8,105 nucleotides of DNA from Gemmataceae bacterium (GTDB taxonomy: Bacteria; Planctomycetota; Planctomycetia; Gemmatales; Gemmataceae): positions 1-8,105 of the forward strand of contig JAFMJU010000166.1 of NCBI GenBank assembly GCA_017853285.1, in the 5' to 3' direction. Of this stretch, positions 1 through 6,065 are shown one piece after another (position 1 is the first letter of the stretch; every line of letters starts with the position of its first letter). The notes beneath the pieces are model-generated. The model ran no database searches and was not told the origin of the DNA. It saw nothing but the letters and a program-made list of their open reading frames with translations. The translations under genes and the position numbers were made by a program.

Positions 1-72
1 TTGGCCAAACTGGCCGCCTTGGCCAAACTGGCCGCCGCCCATGCCCATCTGGCCACCCTGGAACGAGCCACC
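1..72 (-). repeat. Second Gly/Gln repeat block in coding sequence (continues off the edge)
   Basis: This block encodes residues 152-175 of the repeat protein. At DNA level it is a tandem of TTGGCCA/TGGCCGCC units on the plus strand; AAACTGGCCGCC occurs twice in the first 36 bases. It continues past the window edge, so its full length cannot be judged. Confidence 0.65.
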
Positions 73-525
73 GGAACCACCCAGCATGTAACCTGAGGGG
101 ATGGGTATCACCGTGAAGGGCCCGCTCGGCCCGTTGGGCCTGACCACGGTTCCGGGAATGTAGGCGCCGAAGGGATTGTTGACGCCGCTGGCTCCGCCAC
201 CCTGGGAAGCCCCTCCCATGCCACCAGCGCCCATTTGGCCACCAAAACCAGCCATGCCCATTTGGCCACCGCCGAACTGGCCCATCTGGCCAAGCTGGCC
301 ACCATTGAAGCCGAATTGGCCACCGCCAAACTGGCCGCCACCCTGCATGCCGTTGTTACCGATTTGGCCACCGCCGATCTGGCCGCCCTGGCCACCTCCG
401 GGTCCATACCCGGGGGGATAAATCGGCTGGCGGGGCTGGGTGCCTGGACGAGTTTGCGCCATCAGGGCCGCCAAGGCGCCCCAAAGCAATCCGCCAGCCA
501 GGAAGAATTGTTTCCAGCTATTCAT
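1..525 (-). CDS. Secreted Gly/Gln-rich low-complexity protein (partial, C-terminus outside window)
   Basis: Reading on the minus strand from the ATG at 523-525 gives 175 codons with no stop before the window edge, so the C-terminus is missing. GGAGG (531-535 as CCTCC on the plus strand) lies 5 bases upstream, an excellent ribosome site. Residues 1-23 look like a Sec signal peptide: one Lys at position 5, a hydrophobic core from about 7 to 22, and likely cleavage after LMA at 23. A short Pro-rich stretch (26-42) follows, then a repeat tract (41-112) of GGGQF, GGQM and GQLGQ units. A non-repetitive segment (113-150, containing NPFGAYIPG and FTVIPIPSGY) comes next, and GGQMGMGGGQF units resume at 152-175. 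There are no charged residues in the repeats. Function is unknown. Composition suggests an extracellular structural or self-assembling protein, which is inference. It lies 101 bases downstream of the 627-1412 gene on the same strand. Confidence 0.8.
   Translation of the reverse strand, partial: MNSWKQFFLAGGLLWGALAALMAQTRPGTQPRQPIYPPGYGPGGGQGGQIGGGQIGNNGMQGGGQFGGGQFGFNGGQLGQMGQFGGGQMGMAGFGGQMGAGGMGGASQGGGASGVNNPFGAYIPGTVVRPNGPSGPFTVIPIPSGYMLGGSGGSFQGGQMGMGGGQFGQGGQFGQ
190..405 (-). repeat. First Gly/Gln repeat block in coding sequence
   Basis: This block encodes residues 41-112 of the repeat protein. TTGGCCACC and CTGGCCGCC units recur irregularly every 9 to 24 bases. The protein units are short (GGGQF, GGQM, GQLGQ) and imperfect, with Phe, Met, Ile and Leu alternating after Gln. 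The imperfect, in-frame units fit slippage or unequal exchange under selection for composition. Confidence 0.65.
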
Positions 526-530
526 GGTTG

Positions 531-535
531 CCTCC
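531..535 (-). promoter_or_regulatory. Strong ribosome binding site of the repeat protein
   Basis: CCTCC on the plus strand reads GGAGG on the coding strand, 5 bases before the ATG at 525. It fixes the start and marks this reading frame as the real one among several overlapping open frames in the repeat DNA. Confidence 0.7.
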
Positions 536-626
536 GCGCTGATCGCACTACCCAAGACGCAAAATGTGCCCTCAACCGAATAACGGGAAGCGGCGCCCGA
601 CTTGCGTCGATCCATGAGCGGATTTT

Positions 627-1412
627 TTAGCCCACGCCGGGTTCAGCGGGGGAATCGTCATCCCCTTCCGAGTCGGGCTTGCCCAGCGATTGGATGGCTT
701 TTTTCAGGTCGCGCTGGGTGCGGACATGCAGCTTGCTCCAGGGGCAATCCTTGTTTTCGCGGATGGCCTTGCGCTCCTCGGACCGGGCCTTGCGCAACTC
801 TTTCAGCAGGCCGGATTTTTCTAGGCTCAGGCGGGCCAATTCAAAGGCACCCAAATCCTCGAGGCAGGCGGCGTAGGGCTCGCCCAACAACCCTTTCAGC
901 ACCGGCCAGCCCACCTCGTCAAACGGCAGGAACTTGCCTGTAGCCACCAGCATTTGGCGCAGGCGACCATTCAGGCAGTAGCTGCAATCGTTGGCGGTGA
1001 ACCGGCAGTTCCGGCATCCCTTGGTGGCGCCGGCTGTGAGGACCGCCGAAGTAAGCACCTCCATGGGGTGCACCGTCAGGGGATCGGTCACCAGGCTGTG
1101 GCAACGGATATCCTCACCGGCCGGCCCCTGGAAGTGATGGCACTGCACCCGCATGTTACGGATAGGCATGCCTTCCAGGGTTTCGGTGCTGTCGAACCGA
1201 ATCTCCTTCTCCTTGAGAGCCAGAATCAGGTAACGCTCAGTCACCAGGGTGAAGGCGTCTTCCACCTCCATGCGGTGGTGGTTATCCGCACCCAGCATGC
1301 TGATGCGGCGTTTGAACCAACCGGGCATGTTGTGGGTTTGCCAGAGCAGGCCCGCCGATTCGGCGATGGCCCGGCGCACGAACAGGTTCCACAGCATCAC
1401 ATGCGGCAGCAT
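627..1412 (-). CDS. Hypothetical protein with a CxxC-x6-CxxC cluster and basic C-terminal helix
   Basis: The frame encodes 261 residues from ATG at 1410-1412. AAGGA lies about 6 bases upstream, which favours this ATG over an in-frame TTG directly before it (1413-1415). I do not recognise the family. The central part holds Cys133, Cys136, Cys143 and Cys146 in the spacing C-x2-C-x6-C-x2-C, a layout that could bind zinc or an iron-sulfur cluster. Just before it are CHH (91-93) and CH (104-105), which could add ligands. Residues about 190-245 are rich in Lys, Arg, Glu and Leu and are probably helical or coiled coil. The tail (246-261) is acidic then Pro/Gly-rich and looks disordered. There is no signal peptide or membrane segment, so it is probably cytoplasmic. 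It is divergent from the DUF1501 gene and lies upstream of the secreted repeat protein. A structural, regulatory or redox role is all open. Confidence 0.75.
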   Translation of the reverse strand: MLPHVMLWNLFVRRAIAESAGLLWQTHNMPGWFKRRISMLGADNHHRMEVEDAFTLVTERYLILALKEKEIRFDSTETLEGMPIRNMRVQCHHFQGPAGEDIRCHSLVTDPLTVHPMEVLTSAVLTAGATKGCRNCRFTANDCSYCLNGRLRQMLVATGKFLPFDEVGWPVLKGLLGEPYAACLEDLGAFELARLSLEKSGLLKELRKARSEERKAIRENKDCPWSKLHVRTQRDLKKAIQSLGKPDSEGDDDSPAEPGVG

Positions 1413-1545
1413 CAATGATCCTTATCCGATGGGACTGGATGATCCGGCTTCCCCCACCTGTATTCGTCCGGGGGTGGCTTGATTTTCCTTATGGCGGGTC
1501 CCGTGGCAGACCTTTTGGTGTATGTTAGGGGAAATCTCCCGCCTC

Positions 1546-1560
1546 CGCCCGCCTCGGGCG
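1546..1560 (+). promoter_or_regulatory. GC-rich hairpin in the leader of the DUF1501 gene
   Basis: CGCCCG (1546-1551) and CGGGCG (1555-1560) form a perfect 6-bp stem with a 3-base loop, ending 25 bases before the ATG at 1586. A weaker GGGA/TCCC stem sits just upstream (1529-1540). No good Shine-Dalgarno is visible before either candidate start, so the structure could affect initiation. It could also be chance in GC-rich DNA. The rest of the 173-base divergent region (1413-1585) shows no convincing promoter. Confidence 0.25.
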
Positions 1561-1585
1561 ACCATCCCGGACCCCCTTCCCTGGA

Positions 1586-3004
1586 ATGGGCTGGAACATG
1601 CAACGCAGCAAGGATTTACGGCAACCGAACCGCCGTGAGGCACTCTCCGCTGGGCTGGGTGGTTTTGCCTCCCTTTCGTACCCGGGGCTGTTGCGACTAC
1701 GGGCCGAAGGTGGTGGTCCCGGCATAGGGGGCAACACCGCGGTGATACTGGTTTGGCTGCGCGGGGGCGCCAGCCATCTGGAAACCTGGGATCCGAAGCC
1801 GGATGCCCCTGTGGAATACCGTGGCCCCTACAAGACCATCGCCACCCGCACCCCGGGCATGCAGTTTTGCGAGTTGTTACCCCGGCAGGCCGCGCTTGCG
1901 GACCGATTCGCCATCATCCGTTCGCTGGCGCACACAGGCCCCGGGCATCCTTCCGGGTCGCTGCAGGTGCTGGGGGGTGACAAGGATCCCAACGACAAGC
2001 TGAAACCGGTGCTGCCGGACTTCATGACCGTCGCCCACCGGCTTCGGTTCGACCCCCACCGTGAGTTGCCCAACTATGTGGGCGTGAACCCGGTGGTGCG
2101 GTACGACAATTTCACCATCGCTGGCCCGGGATTTCTGGGTGAAAGCTATCAGCCGTTCGCGGTTTTGGGGGATCCCAGTTCGCCCACCTTCAAGGTGCCC
2201 AATATCGGACTGGGGGATCCGTCCCGGCTTGGGATGCTGGACCAGAGACTGGGGCTGCAAAAACAATTCGACTCGATCAACAAGGCGGTGGATCGGGCCG
2301 GATTGCTGGACACGCTGGACCAGTTCCAAGGGCAGGCCCTCAGGCTGTTGACCAGCAAGCGGGCCTCGGAAGCATTCGACCTGAACCGGGAAAGCCCCAA
2401 GACCCGGGAACGATACGGCATGAACGCCTGGGGCCAGCAATTGCTGATGGCCCGCAGGTTGGTGGAAGCCGGCGTGGAAATCGTGACCAGCACCCTGGAT
2501 GGTCCCCTGTGCGGGCGCGTGGCCAACTGGGACGACCACGCGGTGAACCACCATGTTTTCGACGCGCTGAAATACCGCGCCCCGTTTTTCGACCAGGCGG
2601 TGAGCGCACTGATCGAGGATGTGTTCCAGCGCGGGCTGGACAAACGGGTGCTGGTTGTGGTGACCGGGGAATTCGGCCGAACGCCCAAAATTTCACATGT
2701 GGCCAGCAGCGGCGGCGGCGTGGCCAGCGGGGCGGCCGGGGTGGTGCAACCTGGGCGGGACCATTGGCATCACGCGGGATCGATGCTGTTCGCCGGCGGT
2801 GGAATCCGGGGCGGGCAGGTGATCGGCGCGACGGACAAACGCGGGGAATTCGTCACGCAACGGAAGGTTGGGCCGCACGATTTTTTGGCGACCATCTACC
2901 GTCACCTGGGTATCGACAGCGCCACAGTGACCGTGCCGGATCTCACCGGCAGACCGATGGCGATCGCCCCGGACGGCAAGCCGATCCTGGAACTCTGGAG
3001 CTGA
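1586..3004 (+). CDS. DUF1501 family protein, probably Tat-exported
   Basis: The 472-residue product matches the DUF1501 family (Pfam PF07394), an alkaline-phosphatase/sulfatase-fold group abundant in planctomycetes and usually of unknown substrate. Seen here: a twin-arginine leader NRREAL (15-20) before a short weakly hydrophobic stretch, the family opening VILVWLRGGASHLETWDPKP (53-72), EYRGPYKTIAT (77-87), a His-containing GHPSG turn (120-124), WDDH (315-318), GEFGRTPK (361-368), GRDHW (390-394) and LFAGGGIRGGQVIGATD (401-417). The conserved Asp and His residues are plausible metal or active-site groups by analogy with the superfamily. A Gly/Ala-rich loop (about 369-389) separates GEFGRTPK from GRDHW. 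ATG at 1598 (468 residues) is an equally possible start, as neither has a clear ribosome site. The gene stands alone, between a divergent and a convergent neighbour. Planctomycete DUF1501 genes often pair with DUF1549/DUF1553 cytochrome-type genes, which are not seen here. Confidence 0.93.
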   Translation: MGWNMQRSKDLRQPNRREALSAGLGGFASLSYPGLLRLRAEGGGPGIGGNTAVILVWLRGGASHLETWDPKPDAPVEYRGPYKTIATRTPGMQFCELLPRQAALADRFAIIRSLAHTGPGHPSGSLQVLGGDKDPNDKLKPVLPDFMTVAHRLRFDPHRELPNYVGVNPVVRYDNFTIAGPGFLGESYQPFAVLGDPSSPTFKVPNIGLGDPSRLGMLDQRLGLQKQFDSINKAVDRAGLLDTLDQFQGQALRLLTSKRASEAFDLNRESPKTRERYGMNAWGQQLLMARRLVEAGVEIVTSTLDGPLCGRVANWDDHAVNHHVFDALKYRAPFFDQAVSALIEDVFQRGLDKRVLVVVTGEFGRTPKISHVASSGGGVASGAAGVVQPGRDHWHHAGSMLFAGGGIRGGQVIGATDKRGEFVTQRKVGPHDFLATIYRHLGIDSATVTVPDLTGRPMAIAPDGKPILELWS

Positions 3005-3005
3005 A

Positions 3006-3017
3006 CCGGGGCCCCGG
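3006..3017. terminator. Palindrome between convergent stops, possible bidirectional terminator
   Basis: The 14-base gap between the DUF1501 stop (3002-3004) and the esterase stop (3019-3021 on the minus strand) is filled by the perfect palindrome CCGGGGCCCCGG, flanked by AA and GTT that nearly extend it. In RNA from either strand this could fold into a short GC hairpin. No U-tract follows on either side, so intrinsic termination is uncertain. Confidence 0.3.
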
Positions 3018-3018
3018 G

Positions 3019-3918
3019 TTATTTCATCGGGTGCTTCTGGAAGAAATCCCAAATCAGGTCGTTGGCGGACATTTTCGCCGACTTGCCGAACATCTTCAGG
3101 GGCGGGGGCATGCCAGGCCAGGTGTGGCCACCCTCCTCCACCTCAACAAGCACCACCTCGGAACCATTCTTGCCGTGGTTATGGCGTTTGCGGATGATCT
3201 TCAGGTCGTCTGGCTTGGAAATCTGTTCCACCTCGGGTTGCTCGGCGCAACAATCCAGTTTGACCCACATCTTGATCGATTCCTGAACCGACTTCAGCTT
3301 CATGAAGGGCGGCATGTTCTTTTCGGTCATCTGGAACGCAACGACATTGTCGGCCGTGCCGTGGATATGGAGCACCGGAACCGGACGCTTCGGCTTGCAC
3401 TCCTCCACCGCCACCGATCCGGCGACCACGGCGATGGCTGCGATGCGATCGGACAACTCGGAGGCTAGCCTGTAACTCATCATGCCGCCATTGCTGATGC
3501 CACAGGCATAGATGCGATTCTGGTCGATCCGCAGCTCCTTGGACATTTCATCAATGATCTGCCTCATGAAGGCGACATCATCCGCCTTGCTGCCCACACC
3601 CTTTTGGAAGCCTCCAGCGTTCCAGGTGAGCAACTGACCGAACCCGGTGCCACTGGGAAAGACCACGATGAAATTCGCCTCATCGGCTTTTTTGGACAAG
3701 CCTGTGAGGTTTTGCATCATCTTGCCGGTGGTGCCGGCACCGTGGAGGCAGAGCACCAGGGGGGTGGAATTGCCTCGCATGTAGCTGGTCGGGATGTGGA
3801 CGATGTATGAACGATCGGTCCCGTTGACCTTGGTGGTGCGGGAGTGGTCGCCGGGTTGGTGGATATCGCCAGCGGCGGCCATCACCCAAACCGATGCCAG
3901 CGCATGCATTATGGACAT
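3019..3918 (-). CDS. Secreted polyhydroxybutyrate-depolymerase/feruloyl-type esterase (LpqC-like, CE1-like)
   Basis: The product is an alpha/beta-hydrolase of 299 residues, of the family called poly(3-hydroxybutyrate) depolymerase or LpqC. It hydrolyses ester bonds of a polymer or esterified carbohydrate; the substrate cannot be read from sequence. The start is ATG at 3916-3918, with AGGAAGG 5 bases upstream; the frame stays open to 4080, but that extension lacks these features. Residues 1-17 form a signal peptide, with likely cleavage after AAAG. The oxyanion region is LCLHGAG (56-62). The nucleophile Ser142 lies in GISNGG, the acid is Asp190 in HGTADNVV, and the catalytic His265 lies in GGHTWPG. 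Length and motif order are normal for a single-domain member without a substrate-binding domain. Location is probably periplasmic or extracellular. The gene converges on DUF1501 and diverges from the pseudouridine synthase gene. Confidence 0.9.
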   Translation of the reverse strand: MSIMHALASVWVMAAAGDIHQPGDHSRTTKVNGTDRSYIVHIPTSYMRGNSTPLVLCLHGAGTTGKMMQNLTGLSKKADEANFIVVFPSGTGFGQLLTWNAGGFQKGVGSKADDVAFMRQIIDEMSKELRIDQNRIYACGISNGGMMSYRLASELSDRIAAIAVVAGSVAVEECKPKRPVPVLHIHGTADNVVAFQMTEKNMPPFMKLKSVQESIKMWVKLDCCAEQPEVEQISKPDDLKIIRKRHNHGKNGSEVVLVEVEEGGHTWPGMPPPLKMFGKSAKMSANDLIWDFFQKHPMK

Positions 3919-4087
3919 TGGCACCTTCCTGATGCTTTTCCATCTTGAATTCAGGTTCCAATTTCCAAGTCTCGCATCGGCCAGCCGGAGGCGGCAAGGC
4001 TGAAATGAAGGGCCAGGCCCCGCCGGTACCCGGATTTTATGAATTACTTTTGCCCCACTGGCCTTGGGTAAGGCGGTCAAGAAGGCC

Positions 4088-4096
4088 TGTTATGAT
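4088..4096 (+). promoter_or_regulatory. Candidate extended -10 promoter for the pseudouridine synthase/deaminase pair
   Basis: TGTTATGAT (4088-4096) matches the extended -10 form TGnTATAAT at all but one position. No good -35 is found at normal spacing (TTGGGT at 4064 is 21 bases away), which extended -10 promoters tolerate. Transcription would begin near 4103, leaving a leader of about 33 bases to the ATG at 4136. This would rule out the in-frame upstream start at 4064. Confidence 0.35.
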
Positions 4097-4135
4097 GAAG
4101 TGATAACTGCATCACGCTTTCTATCAGGTCACACC

Positions 4136-5038
4136 ATGCCCCCCGCCTTGCAGACGATCCCATCTCCGCCCGCGGAGGAACCGCTTCTTCTCTGGCTGGT
4201 GAAGGCGCTGGCCCCCATGAAGCGGACGCGGGTGAAACAATTGCTGCAACACGGACGGGTGATGGTGAACGGCGCCATTGTCACCCGGCACGATCATCCC
4301 GTGGCTGCATCCGACACCCTGGCGATGTTGCCCGAGGGGGCCCTACCACCCACTGAATTTCTGGCGCAGGCAGCCGGAAAGACCGCCAAACCCCCATTCC
4401 CCATCGTTTTCAGCGATGACCATCTGCTGGTGGTGGAGAAGCCTAGCGGGCTGCTTTCGGTGGCCAACGGGCCCCACAAGACCAACACCATGTTCGCCAA
4501 GCTCCTCGAATGGCTGGACACGCAGAAAGCAGGGCGGCCCCATGTGGTTCACCGGCTGGACCGTGAGACCTCGGGCCTGATGCTGTTTGGGCGCACCCGA
4601 CAGATCGCGGATTCCCTGCAGGAAAATTGGGACTCCGTGAGAAAGACCTACCTCGCCATCTGTCAGGGGCATCCCCGGCCCTCCCAGGGAACGGTGGACA
4701 ACCTCATCGAGGAGGGGCGCGACCTGAAGGTGCGCGTCGTGGACCGACCCGGGCCCGAGGCTCGGCGGTCGATCACCACTTACCGCACCGTTTCAACCCA
4801 CGGCAACCTGTCGCTGGTGGAACTGGGACTTGAGACCGGCAGGAAACACCAGATACGTGTCCATATGGCACATCTGGGCTGCCCGGTGGCGGGTGACGAC
4901 CTTTATGGTGCAACCTTGAACCCCTGCGGGCGAATCGCCCTCCACGCCTGCAGGCTGGAATTCCGCCACCCGGCCACCGGGCAGGTGCTGTCATTTGAAT
5001 CCCCCCTGCCCGATCCGATGCGCAAGGTACTGACCTGA
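4136..5038 (+). CDS. RluA-family pseudouridine synthase with N-terminal S4 domain
   Basis: This enzyme isomerises specific uridines in rRNA or tRNA to pseudouridine in the cytoplasm. The 300-residue product has an S4 RNA-binding domain at about 29-66 (KRTRVKQLLQHGRVMVNG). The catalytic domain follows, with LVVEKPSGLLSV (98-109) and the signature HRLDRETSG (139-147), in which Asp142 is the catalytic residue. It ends with GRKHQIRVHMAHLG (235-248) and GDDLYG (253-258). This order is that of RluC/RluD-type enzymes; which position is modified cannot be told. I chose ATG at 4136, which has AGG 7 bases upstream. An in-frame start at 4064 would add 24 residues without family character and would lie before the candidate promoter. 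The deaminase gene follows after 19 bases on the same strand, so the two are probably co-transcribed. Confidence 0.93.
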   Translation: MPPALQTIPSPPAEEPLLLWLVKALAPMKRTRVKQLLQHGRVMVNGAIVTRHDHPVAASDTLAMLPEGALPPTEFLAQAAGKTAKPPFPIVFSDDHLLVVEKPSGLLSVANGPHKTNTMFAKLLEWLDTQKAGRPHVVHRLDRETSGLMLFGRTRQIADSLQENWDSVRKTYLAICQGHPRPSQGTVDNLIEEGRDLKVRVVDRPGPEARRSITTYRTVSTHGNLSLVELGLETGRKHQIRVHMAHLGCPVAGDDLYGATLNPCGRIALHACRLEFRHPATGQVLSFESPLPDPMRKVLT

Positions 5039-5057
5039 CAGCGCGGAGAGATTTGCC

Positions 5058-6038
5058 ATGGACCTGATGGCACTACCCAAAGCCGAACTGCATGTCCATC
5101 TGGAGGGCACACTGGAGCCCGACATGCTGCTGGCGCTGGCCGGCAAAAATCAGGTGCGTGTTCCCTACGCCAATCGGGAGGAGGTGTTGGCCGCCTACCG
5201 GTTCGGGTCCTTGGACGCTTTTTTGAAACTGTACTACGCCGGCATGGCGGTGCTGCGCACCGTAGAGGATTTCACCACCCTAACCGAGGCTTATTTCGAC
5301 AAGGTGGCCGGTCAGGGTGTCAAACACGCCGAGCTTTTCTTCGACCCGCAAGCCCACCAGGAAAAAGGGCTGGGCTTTGTCCAGATTTTGGAGGGAATCG
5401 AGGAGGGATGCCGTCGGGCCAAGGTCAGGCACGGCATCTCCAGCCTGCTGATCCCTTGCATCCTGCGGCACCTGGATCCTGAAGCAGCGCTTCGACTGGT
5501 GGATGAGATGCTGCCCCACAAGGACCGTTTCGTGGCGGTGGGACTGGATTCCAGTGAGCAGGGCAGGCCACCCAGCCTGTTTGCGAAAGCCTTCCAGCGG
5601 GTGCGCGACGCCGGGCTTAGAACCGTGGCCCACGCGGGGGAGGAAGGACCGCCCGAATACATCCGGCAAGCGATCGACCTGCTTGGCGTGAGCCGGATCG
5701 ACCACGGTGTGAGGATTTTGGAAGATTCCGAGTTGACCAAGCGGGTGGCACGGGCGGAAATTCCGCTGACCGTGTGCCCGGTCTGCAATGTGCGGCTGGG
5801 GGTATTTGGTTCCCTCGAACGGCACAACCTGCCCCGACTGATCGAGGCCGGCCTGGCGGTGACCCTTCACTCGGATGACCCGGCCTACATCCAGTTTTAC
5901 ATCGGGGACAACTATGTCGCCTGCGCCCAGAGGCTGGGCATTCAAGAGGGCGCCCTGCGCACCATCGCCAGGCGCTCCTTCACCGCCAGTTTTTTGCCTG
6001 AAGCAGAAAGGGAACGGCTGTCTGATCTGGTTCCCTGA
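5058..6038 (+). CDS. Adenosine/adenine deaminase family enzyme; adenine deaminase (Aah1-like) favoured
   Basis: This zinc amidohydrolase has 326 residues and probably serves purine salvage in the cytoplasm, converting adenine to hypoxanthine (or adenosine to inosine) with release of ammonia. Residues seen: His12 and His14 in ELHVHLEG, His192 and Glu195 in HAGEEG, His216 in RIDHG, and Asp273/Asp274 in HSDDPAY. The distances between His192, Glu195, His216 and Asp273 equal those of mouse adenosine deaminase (214, 217, 238, 295), so the active site is complete. The phrases PKAELHVHLEGTLEP, LYYAGMAVLRT, FFDPQAH, GLDSSE and HAGEEGPPEYI are typical of the adenine aminohydrolase branch (yeast Aah1, Pseudomonas PA0148) rather than classical Add. 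Automatic annotation may call it add. GGAGAG sits 7 bases before the ATG. It follows the pseudouridine synthase by 19 bases and converges on msrA. Confidence 0.92.
   Translation: MDLMALPKAELHVHLEGTLEPDMLLALAGKNQVRVPYANREEVLAAYRFGSLDAFLKLYYAGMAVLRTVEDFTTLTEAYFDKVAGQGVKHAELFFDPQAHQEKGLGFVQILEGIEEGCRRAKVRHGISSLLIPCILRHLDPEAALRLVDEMLPHKDRFVAVGLDSSEQGRPPSLFAKAFQRVRDAGLRTVAHAGEEGPPEYIRQAIDLLGVSRIDHGVRILEDSELTKRVARAEIPLTVCPVCNVRLGVFGSLERHNLPRLIEAGLAVTLHSDDPAYIQFYIGDNYVACAQRLGIQEGALRTIARRSFTASFLPEAERERLSDLVP
6009..6036. terminator. Inverted repeat at the 3' end of the deaminase gene
   Basis: AGGGAAC (6009-6015) and GTTCCCT (6030-6036) form a 7-bp stem with a 14-base loop that reaches into the TGA stop codon (6036-6038). 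A second weak stem, TTTCG/CGAAA (6044-6059), lies in the 27-base gap before the msrA stop. Neither has a T-tract, so a role in transcript ending or 3'-end stability is only possible. Confidence 0.2.
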
Positions 6039-6065
6039 CCGGATTTCGCCCGTTCGAAAACAGTT

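Noticed and set aside
1..410. CRISPR-like or noncoding tandem array
   Set aside because: Units are short and irregular, keep one reading frame and encode Gly/Gln repeats; there are no unique spacers of even length.
108..630. Alternative frames in the repeat DNA, including Trp/Pro-rich and Ala/Leu-rich products (176-421, 235-630, 108-407)
   Set aside because: They are other readings of the same TGGCC repeats. Only the minus-strand frame starting at 525 has both a strong ribosome site and a signal peptide.
954..1418. Plus-strand open frame of 154 codons opposite the Cys4 protein
   Set aside because: The minus-strand frame is longer, has a ribosome site and a plausible motif; this one has neither.
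1877..2554. Minus-strand open frame of 225 codons inside the DUF1501 gene
   Set aside because: It is antisense to a convincing gene, shows no domain, and has His/Gln/Val-heavy composition typical of a shadow frame.
2509..3468. Plus-strand open frame of 319 codons across the DUF1501/esterase junction
   Set aside because: It overlaps two genes with clear motifs in other frames, is rich in Arg and Gly as frame-shifted GC-rich DNA is, and runs antisense to the esterase.
3919..4080. N-terminal extension of the esterase and of the pseudouridine synthase (frames open to 4080 and from 4064)
   Set aside because: The two extensions would overlap. The esterase extension precedes a good ribosome site and signal peptide, and the synthase extension lies before the candidate promoter.
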